A stretch of 64,000 nucleotides of DNA from Deltaproteobacteria bacterium (lineage in GTDB: Bacteria > Desulfobacterota > Desulfomonilia > UBA1062): the NCBI GenBank assembly GCA_018436855.1, contig JAHDKO010000006.1:1-64000 (forward strand). The letters are read 5' to 3'. The translations under genes and the position numbers were made by a program. The notes under the pieces were generated by a model. It did no database searches. It had not been told where the DNA came from and saw only the letters and a program-made list of their open reading frames with translations. Below are positions 8,887 through 21,183 of the stretch, piece by piece (the first letter of the stretch is position 1; each line of letters begins with the position of its first letter).

Positions 8887-9261
8887 ATGCCCAAACAGAA
8901 TATGCAGATAGAACCGCCGGAGAACTTTGGTGAACGGATGGCGCGGCTGCGCAAGGCCGCGGGATATTCCCAGCGGGACCTCGCCGCCGAGCTCGGCATA
9001 TCGCAGAGGGTGATCGCCTACTACGAGAAGCAGACGCGGTATCCGCCCACACACCTCCTGCCCTTGCTGGCAAAGGCACTTGGCGCAACCACTGATCAGA
9101 TGCTCGGCATCGAAGAGATAAAGACGAACCGGAAGACAGACATCCGCCTCTGGAGAAGGTTTTCTGTTATCGAGAAGATGGAATCAAAAGAAAAACGACA
9201 GATCATCCAGCTGCTCGATACCTTCATCGAGCGGGAACAGCTCAAACGCAAGACGGGCTGA
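8887..9261 (+). CDS. XRE-family transcriptional regulator
   Basis: A 124-residue protein with a lambda-repressor-like HTH at about residues 14-72 (MARLRKAAGYSQRDLAAELG, then ISQRVIAYYEKQTRYP) and a basic, helical C-terminal tail (EKMESKEKRQIIQLLDTFIERE). The ATG at 8887 is preceded by GAAGGGAG at 8874-8881; upstream in-frame starts lack such a site. Only 15 bases separate it from the antitoxin gene, so it probably belongs to the toxin-antitoxin transcript and may control it. The C-terminal region is like that found in many small XRE regulators adjoining such pairs. Confidence 0.85.
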   Translation: MPKQNMQIEPPENFGERMARLRKAAGYSQRDLAAELGISQRVIAYYEKQTRYPPTHLLPLLAKALGATTDQMLGIEEIKTNRKTDIRLWRRFSVIEKMESKEKRQIIQLLDTFIEREQLKRKTG

Positions 9262-9276
9262 TAAGGAGAGAACGCT

Positions 9277-9486
9277 ATGGCACAGCACCATATCCAGTAT
9301 ATCTCGGATGAGGATAACAAGGTCACGGGGGTTATCGTGCCCATCGAGCTCTGGGAAGAGCTTCAGTCTGAGAAGGAAACCGCTTACCTGCTCAAGAGCA
9401 AGGCCATGAAGAAGCGGCTCCTGAAAGCTAGAAAGAACGAGGAGGGCATCCCCTTTGACGAAGCGCGCAAGAAGCTTGGAATTTGA
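9277..9486 (+). CDS. Type II antitoxin, Phd/YefM-like
   Basis: A 69-residue protein with an N-terminal beta-rich part (HHIQYISDEDNKVTGVIVPI) and a charged C-terminal helix (ELQSEKETAYLLKS and KKRLLKARKNEEG) as in antitoxins of the YoeB partners. Its product would neutralise the downstream YoeB and repress the operon. The ribosome-binding site AAGGAG (9263-9268) is well placed. Its end overlaps the toxin gene by 32 bases. Family assignment rests mainly on the toxin next door. Confidence 0.8.
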   Translation: MAQHHIQYISDEDNKVTGVIVPIELWEELQSEKETAYLLKSKAMKKRLLKARKNEEGIPFDEARKKLGI

Positions 9487-9724
9487 TCCGGCTGCCTTCG
9501 AGGATCTTCAATGGTGGGTGAAGCAGGATCGCAAGAAAGCGCTTCGGATTCTGGCCCTGATCCAGGAAGTCCACCGCACCCCTTTTGCCGGGACCGGCAA
9601 GCCCGAACCGCTCAAGCGTGAGCTTGCCGGTTGCTGGTCAAGACGCATCGATAAAGATCACCGCCTCGTCTACGAGGTCCATGACGACAAGATCAGAATA
9701 CTGGCTTGCAGATACCATTACTGA
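9455..9724 (+). CDS. yoeB: YoeB-family mRNA interferase toxin
   Basis: An 89-residue RelE-superfamily endoribonuclease that cleaves mRNA at the ribosomal A site. The YoeB hallmarks are complete: GTGKPEPLK with catalytic Glu51, WSRRI, DHRLVYEV with Arg70, and the C-terminal CRYHY with His88 and Tyr89. The start is TTG at 9455, preceded by GAGGAGG around 9440-9446 inside the antitoxin gene, giving a 32-base overlap. A weak start codon for the toxin would favour antitoxin excess. All catalytic residues are intact, so the toxin is probably active. Confidence 0.92.
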   Translation: MTKRARSLEFDPAAFEDLQWWVKQDRKKALRILALIQEVHRTPFAGTGKPEPLKRELAGCWSRRIDKDHRLVYEVHDDKIRILACRYHY

Positions 9725-9786
9725 GCAACTGAGACAACGCAGCACCTTGGAATGATAATCTTATAGAAAGCCCTTGAGGAGGTACC

Positions 9787-9828
9787 ATGAAAGAGAAAGA
9801 AACAATCATCTACGAACTCATAAGATAA
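9787..9828 (+). pseudogene. 13-codon orphan reading frame with strong ribosome-binding site
   Basis: GAGGAGGTACC precedes an ATG that opens only 13 codons (MKEKETIIYELIR) before TAA. The left repeat of the RAYT element begins 20 bases later. The strong translation signal in front of such a short frame suggests the 5' remnant of a gene disrupted by the element, though a true micropeptide cannot be excluded. Confidence 0.35.
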
Positions 9829-9847
9829 AATACAAAGGTAAAGAAGG

Positions 9848-9869
9848 TAAAGGGGACAGATTTATTTTC
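9848..9869 (+). repeat. RAYT-associated repeat, left inverted copy
   Basis: TAAAGGGGACAGATTTATTTT begins here and is the reverse complement (one T shorter) of the two right-hand copies at 10672-10750. A 14-base part, GATTTATTTTCTTG, is tandemly repeated immediately afterwards. Confidence 0.85.
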
Positions 9870-9876
9870 TTGGGAT

Positions 9877-10572
9877 TTATTTTCTTGATTTCTTAGGTCG
9901 TCCCTGTCCTCGGAACTCGACCCTCACCTTCATCCGCTTTTCCACCTCATCGACGAATTTGCTTGTTCCTGTCAGTTGCCCCCTCTGGATAGAATCCCTG
10001 ATCATCATCCATTCCCCCAAGGGAATCGACTCCTGGACCCAGGACATATATCGTTTCTGGCGTTCTCTGTCAGAATCCCCCATGGACAGATAACAAGGAT
10101 CCGGATCTAGCCATTCTTCCAGCACTTTACCGATCTTATGCCGATAACTTGACCAGCGATATTCCCCGGGTGTGCCGACCAGGAAAGCCCTTACCGGGTT
10201 GAGCTCAACATATCGACAACAGGCAAGGAGATACTCATCGTTCTGAATAGGACTCGATTTATATCTTCCTTCCCATAATGTTCCGCTTCTCTTTTCTATT
10301 CGATTGATATATCTCGTCTGTCTTCCGGCTACACGCTTCATCAGTAAAGACAGATTCTCCGGGTTGCCGCCGGGGTCGATAACAAGATGCACATGGTTTG
10401 TCATCAGACAGTACGCATAAACCTTGCACTGAAGCTCCTGCTTCCATTCCTTGAGATTTTCAAGATAATATCGATAATCCCCATCATGAGCAAATACGAC
10501 ACCCCTGTTATGTCCACGTTGAATGATATGATGAGGATAATCCGCTAAAACAAGTCGGGCTTTTCTCGGCAT
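9877..10572 (-). CDS. REP-associated tyrosine transposase (Y1/IS200-like, RAYT)
   Basis: A 231-residue single-strand transposase of the Y1 superfamily. Visible family motifs are the N-terminal PRKARLVL, YPHHIIQRGHNRG, the metal-binding HUH part TNHVHLVID, and the tyrosine region RQTRYINR, followed by GTLWEGRYKSSPIQ and YVELNPVRA that are typical of RAYTs. These enzymes act on REP hairpins and are often domesticated. The motifs appear complete, so it is probably intact. It lies convergent to the toxin-antitoxin genes and immediately downstream of ecfT on the same strand. Confidence 0.92.
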   Translation of the reverse strand: MPRKARLVLADYPHHIIQRGHNRGVVFAHDGDYRYYLENLKEWKQELQCKVYAYCLMTNHVHLVIDPGGNPENLSLLMKRVAGRQTRYINRIEKRSGTLWEGRYKSSPIQNDEYLLACCRYVELNPVRAFLVGTPGEYRWSSYRHKIGKVLEEWLDPDPCYLSMGDSDRERQKRYMSWVQESIPLGEWMMIRDSIQRGQLTGTSKFVDEVEKRMKVRVEFRGQGRPKKSRK

Positions 10573-10629
10573 ATTGACAAAATAACGCCCGGATTCATCA
10601 AGTCAATCCACATGTGTCAACGGGAAGAT

Positions 10630-10665
10630 AAAAGTATACCAATTCTGGGAATGAAAAGTATACCA
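10630..10665. repeat. Short direct repeat upstream of the RAYT gene
   Basis: AAAAGTATACCA occurs at 10630-10641 and again at 10654-10665, a 24-base period, between the transposase start and the right-hand REP copies. It could be part of the element or a duplicated flank. Confidence 0.6.
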
Positions 10666-10671
10666 CCCTTA

Positions 10672-10750
10672 CCCGCTTACCCGACAGAAAAATAAATCTG
10701 TCCCCTTTTAGCCCGCTTACCCGACAGAAAAATAAATCTGTCCCCTTTTA
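10672..10750 (-). repeat. Tandem RAYT-associated repeats, right end
   Basis: Two identical 39-base units, 10672-10710 and 10712-10750, each with CCCGCTTACCCGACAG and ending in CTGTCCCCTTTTA, are separated by one G. The last three bases of the second copy read TAA on the minus strand and form the stop codon of ecfT. Confidence 0.92.
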
Positions 10751-11524
10751 GAGGAGGATCAGTGTGATGAGGATGGTGGTCACGCCTGCCAGGGAGGCGA
10801 TGTCGCTCTTTCTGGCGTGGGGGCGCTTCATCCGGGTCCGGGTGATGCCCGGGGAGTAGCCTCTGAGGGTGAGCGCGATGGCGAGGTCGTCGGCGCGCCG
10901 AAAAACGCTGTGCAGGAGGGGCACGATGACCGGCACCAGGGAGCGCATCTTCCTGAAGAGGCCGCCGGTCTCCATATCCACGCCCCGGGCCTTCTGGGCC
11001 TTGATGATGCGGTCCGTCTCCTCGAACAGCAGGGGGATGAAGCGGATCGCCAGCATGATGAGCAGCGCGATCTCGTCCACGGGCACCTTGAGATACTTCA
11101 GGGGCTTCATGTACCACTCCATGGCCCATACCATGTCGAGCGGTGAGGTGGTCAGGGTCATGAGGGTGGAGATCCAGATGGCGAAAATCAGCTGGAAGCC
11201 GGTGTTGACCCCGTTCGACAGGCCCTGCCAGGTGGCGTGGGGAATCCAGGGGATGGGGCTTCCCGGGGTCATGAACACGTGGAGCACCGCGGTCATGGCA
11301 AAGAGCCAGAGAAAGGGGCTCAGGCCCTTGACGAGCCTTCGGAACGAGAGGCCTGCGATCAGCGTGACAAAAGAGCACGCGGCGAAAAACAGCACCAGCC
11401 CGGGCGGCGTGTCCATCTGGAACGCCGCCCCGATGCTGAAGGCCATGAGAAAGAGCTTCACCCGCGGGTCCAGGATATGGACCGGGGAGCCTCCGGGGAT
11501 GTACTGCCCCAAGGTCATCTGCAT
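10748..11524 (-). CDS. ecfT: Energy-coupling factor transporter transmembrane protein EcfT
   Basis: A 258-residue membrane protein of the CbiQ/EcfT family that couples ATPases to vitamin-binding S components. It has about five hydrophobic segments and the two coupling-helix signatures KARGVDME and ALTLRGYSP. The protein ends LITLILL directly inside the last hydrophobic segment, and its TAA stop comes from the adjoining RAYT repeat, so the original last residues may be lost. No EcfA ATPase or S component is next to it, and the substrate cannot be predicted. It lies 49 bases downstream of the ASADH-like gene, probably in the same transcript. Confidence 0.85.
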   Translation of the reverse strand: MQMTLGQYIPGGSPVHILDPRVKLFLMAFSIGAAFQMDTPPGLVLFFAACSFVTLIAGLSFRRLVKGLSPFLWLFAMTAVLHVFMTPGSPIPWIPHATWQGLSNGVNTGFQLIFAIWISTLMTLTTSPLDMVWAMEWYMKPLKYLKVPVDEIALLIMLAIRFIPLLFEETDRIIKAQKARGVDMETGGLFRKMRSLVPVIVPLLHSVFRRADDLAIALTLRGYSPGITRTRMKRPHARKSDIASLAGVTTILITLILL

Positions 11525-11573
11525 GGCTCGTCCTGCTGAAGGGGGAACATCATGCTCTTTACCGCTCCATTCC

Positions 11574-12587
11574 TTACCGTTCCATGGAGATCAGGTGCTC
11601 CGCAATCTGGACCGCGTTGATCGCGGTGCCTTTCCGGATGTTGTCCGAGACGCTCCACAGGGCGATGCCGTTTTCCGTTGAGAGGTCTTCCCTGATCCTG
11701 CCCACGAAGCACTCGTCCTTCCCAGTGGCGTACACGGGAAGCGGGTAGACGCCCTCGGCCGGATTGTCCTCCACCCTGATGCCGGGCGAGCGTTTCAGGA
11801 CCGATCTGGCCGTATCGGGGGGGAGCTTTTTCGCGGTCTCGATGTTCACGGACTGAGAATGGCAGTAGTACATGGGCACCAGCACCGTGGTGGCGCTGAT
11901 CCGGATGGCGCTGTCCTCCAGGACCTTCCTCGTCTCGTCCGCGATGCGCATCTCGTCTGCGGTATAGGCATTGTCCATGAACGAGGCGGTCTGGGGAATG
12001 ACGTTGAAGGCCATCTGGTGCGGAAACACGGCCGACCGGGTCTCCCGGAAGTTGAAGAGGTCGGCGATCTGCTCGGTGAGCTCCTCCAGCGCCATGTCCC
12101 CCATGTCGGATACGGCCTGGTAGGTTGAGAGGACGACCCTCAGGACCACGGCTGTCCGATGAATGGGCGCCAGCACAAGGGCTGCCTGCACGACTGCCGG
12201 AGACGGGCTCGCGATGATGCCTTTGTGCCCGGTGATCCGGTGCGCGTTGATCTCGGGCACAACCAGCGGAATATCCTCATCCATCCGGAAGCAGGGCGTG
12301 GTGTCGATCACCGTGCATCCCTGCTTTGCCGCGCCGCCGGCGTACTCCCTGCTGATCTTCTCGGTCGATGCGAAAAAGGCGATGTCTACACCCTGAAACG
12401 AGGTGTTTTGTATGGTCTGCACCGGAATGTCCTCATCCCGGTACTGCACGGTGCTGCCGAGCGATCCCTGGGTCGCGAGAGGGACGAGTGCCGCGGCCGG
12501 GAAGCTCCGCTCTCCAAGAACGCTGATGATCTCTTTGCCTGCTGTGGTGTTCGCACCTGCCACAGCGATCCGTAATTGTTTTGCCAT
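11574..12587 (-). CDS. Aspartate-semialdehyde dehydrogenase homologue lacking the catalytic cysteine (Usg-like)
   Basis: A 337-residue protein of the ASADH family. Conserved parts include STYQAVS, FPHQMAFNVIPQ, DETRKVLED and YYCHSQSVNIE. At the nucleophile, where active enzymes have NPNCST, this protein reads SPSPAV (residues 127-132), so the cysteine is Pro130. The N-terminal dinucleotide loop is also unusual (GANTTAG). E. coli Usg is a known ASADH homologue without the cysteine. It is therefore unlikely to be the working Asd. The start at 12587 is supported by AGGAAAGGA upstream; a longer start at 12623 has none. It lies downstream of leuCD, a place where deltaproteobacteria often carry leuB and asd. 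Confidence 0.85.
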   Translation of the reverse strand: MAKQLRIAVAGANTTAGKEIISVLGERSFPAAALVPLATQGSLGSTVQYRDEDIPVQTIQNTSFQGVDIAFFASTEKISREYAGGAAKQGCTVIDTTPCFRMDEDIPLVVPEINAHRITGHKGIIASPSPAVVQAALVLAPIHRTAVVLRVVLSTYQAVSDMGDMALEELTEQIADLFNFRETRSAVFPHQMAFNVIPQTASFMDNAYTADEMRIADETRKVLEDSAIRISATTVLVPMYYCHSQSVNIETAKKLPPDTARSVLKRSPGIRVEDNPAEGVYPLPVYATGKDECFVGRIREDLSTENGIALWSVSDNIRKGTAINAVQIAEHLISMER

Positions 12588-12640
12588 GGTATTCCTTTCC
12601 TGGTTATGACCGACGGGGTGCACTGATCGGCTCGCATGTG

Positions 12641-12667
12641 AAAAAAGGCAGGCGTTTGCTGCCTGCC
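12641..12667 (-). terminator. Rho-independent terminator after leuD
   Basis: On the minus strand GGCAGGC pairs with GCCTGCC around a seven-base loop and is followed by six T. It separates the ilv-leu operon from the ASADH-like and ecfT genes. It might alternatively act as an attenuator for those genes. Confidence 0.85.
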
Positions 12668-12802
12668 CTTTTCAAAGGTCGAACCATACAAAACCCCGTT
12701 GGCGGTTCGTGCGGCAAATCCCGGTGTATGTCTTGCGCTCGAGTACCGCTGGTTACCGTCTCGATAGCGGGATGTGCTGCCGGTTTCCCGATCAGAAGCC
12801 CG

Positions 12803-13293
12803 CTAGATCCCGCCCCGTTTGAGGATGTGCTCCATGAGGCCGCCATCCGCGATGAGCTCCTGCATGAACTGCGGTATGGGCCGTGACCGGTACTGCTTTC
12901 CGGTGGAGATATCCGTGATCAGGCCCGTGGAGGCTTCGACCTCGACGATATCGCCCTCTTTGATCTCCGCTGATGCCTCGTCCGACTCGAAGATGGGGAG
13001 CCCCATGTTGAAGCTGTTGCGGAAAAAGATCCGGGCAAAGCTCGACGCGATGACGCAGCTCACACCACTGGCCTTGATCGCGATGGGGGCGTGCTCCCGG
13101 GAGGAACCGCACCCGAAGTTCTTGCCCGCCACGATGATGTCGCCCCTGCTCACCTTGGAGGGAAACGCGGGATCGGCGTCTTCCATGCAGTGCTTCTTGA
13201 GCTCTTCCGGGTCAGAGGTGTTCAGGTACCGGGCCGGGATGATTGCGTCGGTGTCGATGTCGTCTCCAAAGCGAAAAACGCGTCCGCGTATGT

Positions 13294-13297
<4 letters not shown>
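12803..13297 (-). CDS. leuD: 3-isopropylmalate dehydratase small subunit LeuD
   Basis: A 164-residue small subunit of isopropylmalate isomerase. Recognisable features are [16 protein letters not shown] near the N-terminus, the [14 protein letters not shown] motif, and a swivelling-domain ending. The length matches the short two-subunit class. The ATG overlaps the leuC stop (ATGA) and follows GGAGGTGA, so the two subunits are translationally coupled. It is the last gene of the leucine part of the operon; leuB (isopropylmalate dehydrogenase) does not follow. Confidence 0.95.
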
Positions 13298-14559
<1,262 letters not shown>

Positions 14560-14602
14560 GGTTTATAAGCCTCCTTGTCAGCCTGTTGTCCGAGATTGTA
14601 TC

Positions 14603-16150
<1,548 letters not shown>

Positions 16151-16900
16151 GCTCTGCCTCTTTCGATTGCTTTTTCTCGCGTGCGTGATTGCGGATCTGC
16201 ACCACTGCGTTGCCGATCGGCCCACCCACGATGAATGTCGTGACCAGCACGAAGATCATGATCTCCGGCGCCAGCGCCACCACCACGAGCACCAGCAGCC
16301 CGGCGACCAGGAGCTGGAAGGGATGGGCCTTGAGATAGTTGATGTGCTTGAAGCTCGGATACCGGATTGCGCTCACCATCATGAACGACAGGGCGTACAT
16401 GACCATGAGGATAACCGGCGGAGGGATGGTCCCGATCTGCTTCGAGAGCAGGACCATGCTCGCGACCGCAGCCGCGGCTATGGGGATGGGAAGCCCCACA
16501 AAACCCGTGGTATCCGAGGTGTCCGTGTTGAAACGGGCGAGCCTCAGCGCTCCGCACGCCACGAACAGGAAGCAGGCGATGAACCCCAGCCTGCCGAACT
16601 GGTTGACCTGCCAGAGAAATGCCAGGATAGCGGGTGAGACGCCGAAGGCGATCACGTCGGAGAGCGAGTCGTACTCCTTGCCGAAGGCCGAGGTGGAATT
16701 GGTGGCCCTGGCGACCCTGCCGTCGATGCCGTCGATGAACCCGGCCAGCAGGATCATGATCGCCGCCATGTAGAAATTCCCTTTCAGGGAAAACGAGATG
16801 GAATAGAATCCGAAGAAGAGACCGACCGTGGTGATGAAGTTGGGCAGAAAAGGCACCGACCGCTTTGTCTCCGTTCCCGGCTTTGTCCTGGTTTTCTTCT

Positions 16901-17515
16901 TCACTCTTCTTTCCTCCCTATGACCGTCTCACCGGCGAAGACCGTCCGTCCCCTGCTCACCGCTGCGGTGAAGCCCGCCGGCATATAGCACTCCAGAAGC
17001 GACCCGAACCGGATCAGCCCGATCCTCTGTCCGGCCTCTACCTTATCGCCCTCCCCGGGCATGCAGGATATCCTCCTGGCCACCAGGCCCGCGACCTGGT
17101 CGACCCGGAACACCCCGTCCTGGTTTTCGATATAGAGTATCATGCGCTCGTTGGCTTCGGTCTTCTTTCCGAGATTGGCCATATGGAAGGTGCCGGGCCG
17201 GTAGTGCTTGCCGATCACCGTGCCCGAGACAGGGGAGCGGTTTACGTGAACGTTGAAGACCGACATGAAGACTGACACCTTCGTGCACGATCCCACCCGC
17301 TCCTCGTCGGTGTTCACCACATCGAGGACCTTTCCGTCGGCAGGGGAGATGACCAGGCCTTCCCCTGCAGGCACTTCCCGCTCCGGATCCCGGAAGAACC
17401 AGGTCACGAACATCACGGGGATGAGCCCCACGATCCCGAGTCCCAGGCGTGCAAGCACCAGGGAGAGGATTCCGGAGCCGAAGATGAACGGAAAGCCCTC
17501 TCTGCGGATCTTCAC
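16901..17515 (-). CDS. psd: Phosphatidylserine decarboxylase proenzyme, short type
   Basis: A 204-residue pyruvoyl enzyme of the short (archaeal-type) class. Two N-terminal hydrophobic segments precede VISPADGKV, HVNRSPVSG and the processing site RFGS, where self-cleavage between Gly and Ser makes the pyruvoyl alpha chain. The GTG start directly abuts the TAG stop of ilvC, with AGGAGA inside the ilvC end. Its place between ilvC and pssA is the arrangement known in Geobacter and relatives. Confidence 0.93.
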   Translation of the reverse strand: MKIRREGFPFIFGSGILSLVLARLGLGIVGLIPVMFVTWFFRDPEREVPAGEGLVISPADGKVLDVVNTDEERVGSCTKVSVFMSVFNVHVNRSPVSGTVIGKHYRPGTFHMANLGKKTEANERMILYIENQDGVFRVDQVAGLVARRISCMPGEGDKVEAGQRIGLIRFGSLLECYMPAGFTAAVSRGRTVFAGETVIGRKEE

Positions 17516-19029
<1,514 letters not shown>

Positions 19030-19040
19030 AGCTCACATCC

Positions 19041-20738
19041 TTACACGAGAAGCATATTGTTGATCGGCGCCCCGGCGGGCACCATGGGATAGACGTCCTC
19101 CTCGGGGTCCACCACGAAGTCGACGAACACCGGCCCCGGGATCTCAAGTGCCTTCCGTATGGCGTCCTTGACATCTTCGGGCCTGGTCACGCGCAGGCCC
19201 TTTGCGCCGTAGGCCTCGGCCAGCTTCACGAAATCCGGCGAAACGGCCATAGAGGTATGCGAGTATCGCTTCTTGTAGAACAGCGCCTGCCACTGCCTGA
19301 CCATGCCCAGGTAGCCGTTGTTGAGGATCATGACCTTGACCGGGAGGTTGTACTGGACCACGGTGGCCAGCTCCTGGATATTCATCTGGATGGAGCCGTC
19401 TCCGGCGATATCGATGACCGTGCGGCCGGGAAATGCCGCCTGTGCCCCGATGGCCGCGGGAAAACCATAGCCCATGGTCCCAAGCCCGCCCGAGGTCAGG
19501 AAGTGCCTCGGCTCCTTGAACTTGTAGAACTGGGCCGTCCACATCTGGTTCTGGCCCACCTCGGTGGTAATGATGGTGTCGTCCGGCGCGATCTCGTCGA
19601 TCATCTCGATGACGTACTGGGGCTTGATGATCTCGCTCTTGCAGTACTTGAGCGGCTGCTGTTCCTTCCAGGTATCGATCTCACGCCGCCACGTCTCTGT
19701 CTGCGCGATCATCTCGGCCAAATCTCCATCCTTGCCGGCCAGCTCGGCGAGCATGCCCCTGAGCACCATCCTGCAGTCGCCCACCACGGGCAGGTCCACC
19801 TTCACGTTCTTGCTGATGGAGGTGGGGTCGATGTCGATGTGGATGATCTTGGCCTTGGGCGCGAACTCGTCGACCTTGCCGGTCACCCGGTCGTCGAACC
19901 GGGCCCCGATGGCGATGAGGCAGTCGGAGTTCGTGACCGTCATGTTTGCCGCATAGGTGCCGTGCATGCCCAGCATGCCCAGGGACAGCGGATCGCCCGA
20001 TGGAAAGGCGCCCATGCCCATGAGCGTTGTGGTGACCGGCAGCTTCATCTTCCGGGCGAATTCCGCGAGCTCCTTCGACGCGTCGGCGAGCGTGACTCCG
20101 CCGCCCGCATAGATCACCGGGCGCCTGCTCTTGAGGATCACGCCCATGATGCGCCTGATCTGTCCCTGGTGCCCCTTGTAGGTGGGACAGTAGCTGTCGA
20201 GGCTCACCGAATCGGGATATTTGAAGTTCACGGTGCTGTTCATCACGTTCTTGGGGAGGTCCACCAGCACCGGGCCGGGCCTGCCGGTCCGGGCGATATA
20301 GAACGCCTCCTTGATCGCCCTGCCCAGGTCACAGACATCCTTGACCAGATAGTTGTGCTTGGTGCACGGCCGGGTGATCCCCACGATGTCGGCCTCCTGG
20401 AAGGCGTCGTTGCCGATGAGGTGCGTGGGGACCTGACCGGTGAACACCACGATCGGTATGGAATCCATATATGCGGTGGCGATGCCGGTGACCGTGTTCG
20501 TGGCCCCCGGCCCCGAGGTCACCAGGCACACGCCCACCCGCCCCGACGCACGGGCATAGCCGTCCGCTGCATGGACCGCCCCCTGCTCGTGCCGCGACAG
20601 GATGAACTGGATGTCACGGGCATCCATGATGGCATCGAATATATCGAGCACGGCGCCGCCGGGATATCCGAAAGCATGGGTCACACCTTCACACCGCAAG
20701 GCCTCGATAAAGGCCTGCGCTCCCGTAATTTTCTTCAT
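19041..20738 (-). CDS. ilvB: Acetolactate synthase large (catalytic) subunit IlvB
   Basis: A 565-residue TPP- and FAD-dependent enzyme that condenses pyruvate with pyruvate or 2-oxobutyrate. Visible features are [13 protein letters not shown], the activating glutamate in [16 protein letters not shown], and the TPP-Mg motif with GDGSIQMN ending in NNGYLGMV. The ATG follows GAGAAGAGG with a slightly long spacing. It is the first catalytic gene of the operon. Confidence 0.96.
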   Translation of the reverse strand: MKKITGAQAFIEALRCEGVTHAFGYPGGAVLDIFDAIMDARDIQFILSRHEQGAVHAADGYARASGRVGVCLVTSGPGATNTVTGIATAYMDSIPIVVFTGQVPTHLIGNDAFQEADIVGITRPCTKHNYLVKDVCDLGRAIKEAFYIARTGRPGPVLVDLPKNVMNSTVNFKYPDSVSLDSYCPTYKGHQGQIRRIMGVILKSRRPVIYAGGGVTLADASKELAEFARKMKLPVTTTLMGMGAFPSGDPLSLGMLGMHGTYAANMTVTNSDCLIAIGARFDDRVTGKVDEFAPKAKIIHIDIDPTSISKNVKVDLPVVGDCRMVLRGMLAELAGKDGDLAEMIAQTETWRREIDTWKEQQPLKYCKSEIIKPQYVIEMIDEIAPDDTIITTEVGQNQMWTAQFYKFKEPRHFLTSGGLGTMGYGFPAAIGAQAAFPGRTVIDIAGDGSIQMNIQELATVVQYNLPVKVMILNNGYLGMVRQWQALFYKKRYSHTSMAVSPDFVKLAEAYGAKGLRVTRPEDVKDAIRKALEIPGPVFVDFVVDPEEDVYPMVPAGAPINNMLLV

Positions 20739-20768
20739 ATTCCGCGCCTCTTCTCACCACATATCAAT

Positions 20769-21005
20769 TCAATATGAATCAACATTCTCCCTGAACGAGC
20801 GGAGTATTTCTTCTATTCTGTCCTTGCCCCTGAGCTTGAGCTTCTGGATTTCCTTTCTGCGTATCTCTTCCTCAGTGCTCAGGTATCGCCGCTTGTTCAG
20901 CTGATCGAGCTTTTCTTCATAGTCCATGTGCTCATCCCAGAGCTTCTTGAGCTCCTGATTTTTGGGGATAAGCCTGCGAATCATCTGCAATTCTGTTTCT
21001 TCCAT
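20769..21005 (-). CDS. DUF465 (YdcH-like) small protein
   Basis: A 78-residue, highly charged helical protein with LIPKNQELKKLWDEH and KLKLRGKDRIEEIL, typical of the DUF465 family. Its function is unknown. It leads the ilv operon by 30 bases; the same gene order is seen upstream of ilvB in Geobacter-type genomes as I recall. GAGGTGA precedes the ATG. Confidence 0.85.
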   Translation of the reverse strand: MEETELQMIRRLIPKNQELKKLWDEHMDYEEKLDQLNKRRYLSTEEEIRRKEIQKLKLRGKDRIEEILRSFRENVDSY

Positions 21006-21036
21006 ACACGCTCACCTCGTGATTTCTTGGTAAACT

Positions 21037-21068
21037 CTATGTACATCATAGATAGCTCACCATGTCAA
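21037..21068 (-). promoter_or_regulatory. Candidate promoter of the DUF465-ilv-leu operon with palindrome
   Basis: On the minus strand a perfect -35 box TTGACA (21068-21063) is followed after 17 bases by TGTACA (21045-21040) as a poor -10. The -10 lies within the inverted repeat CTATG-TACAT-CATAG (21037-21051), a possible operator. The untranslated leader would be only about 30 bases, too short for leader-peptide attenuation. Confidence 0.4.
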
Positions 21069-21183
21069 CATAGTGATTTTTTGGTGTTACAGGGCCTTCT
21101 CAGTCCGCCCTCGGGCTGGCGATTCCCCGGCTCGACGTCGAATCCGGCCCTGGTATCGCCCGGGTGCCGGAGGACCGCACCCA

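Larger units (their letters stand above)
9848..10750 (-). mobile_element. RAYT/REP element with flanking inverted repeats
   Basis: A unit of about 0.9 kb consisting of the transposase gene and flanking repeats that contain CTGTCCCC next to an A/T-rich segment. The right end carries two identical 39-base copies with a 40-base period. Each can fold as GACAGA-AAAATAAA-TCTGTC. REP-associated tyrosine transposases are typically flanked by such hairpin repeats. Confidence 0.8.

Noticed and set aside
11574-12587. Cys-to-Pro in the ASADH homologue as a sequencing error
   Set aside because: Several residues around the site differ together (SPSPAV for NPNCST) in an intact frame, which a single base error cannot explain.
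12668-12802. Known riboswitch upstream of the ASADH-like and ecfT genes
   Set aside because: I looked for lysine, TPP, cobalamin, FMN and folate aptamer motifs by eye and found none; only the untyped structure is reported.
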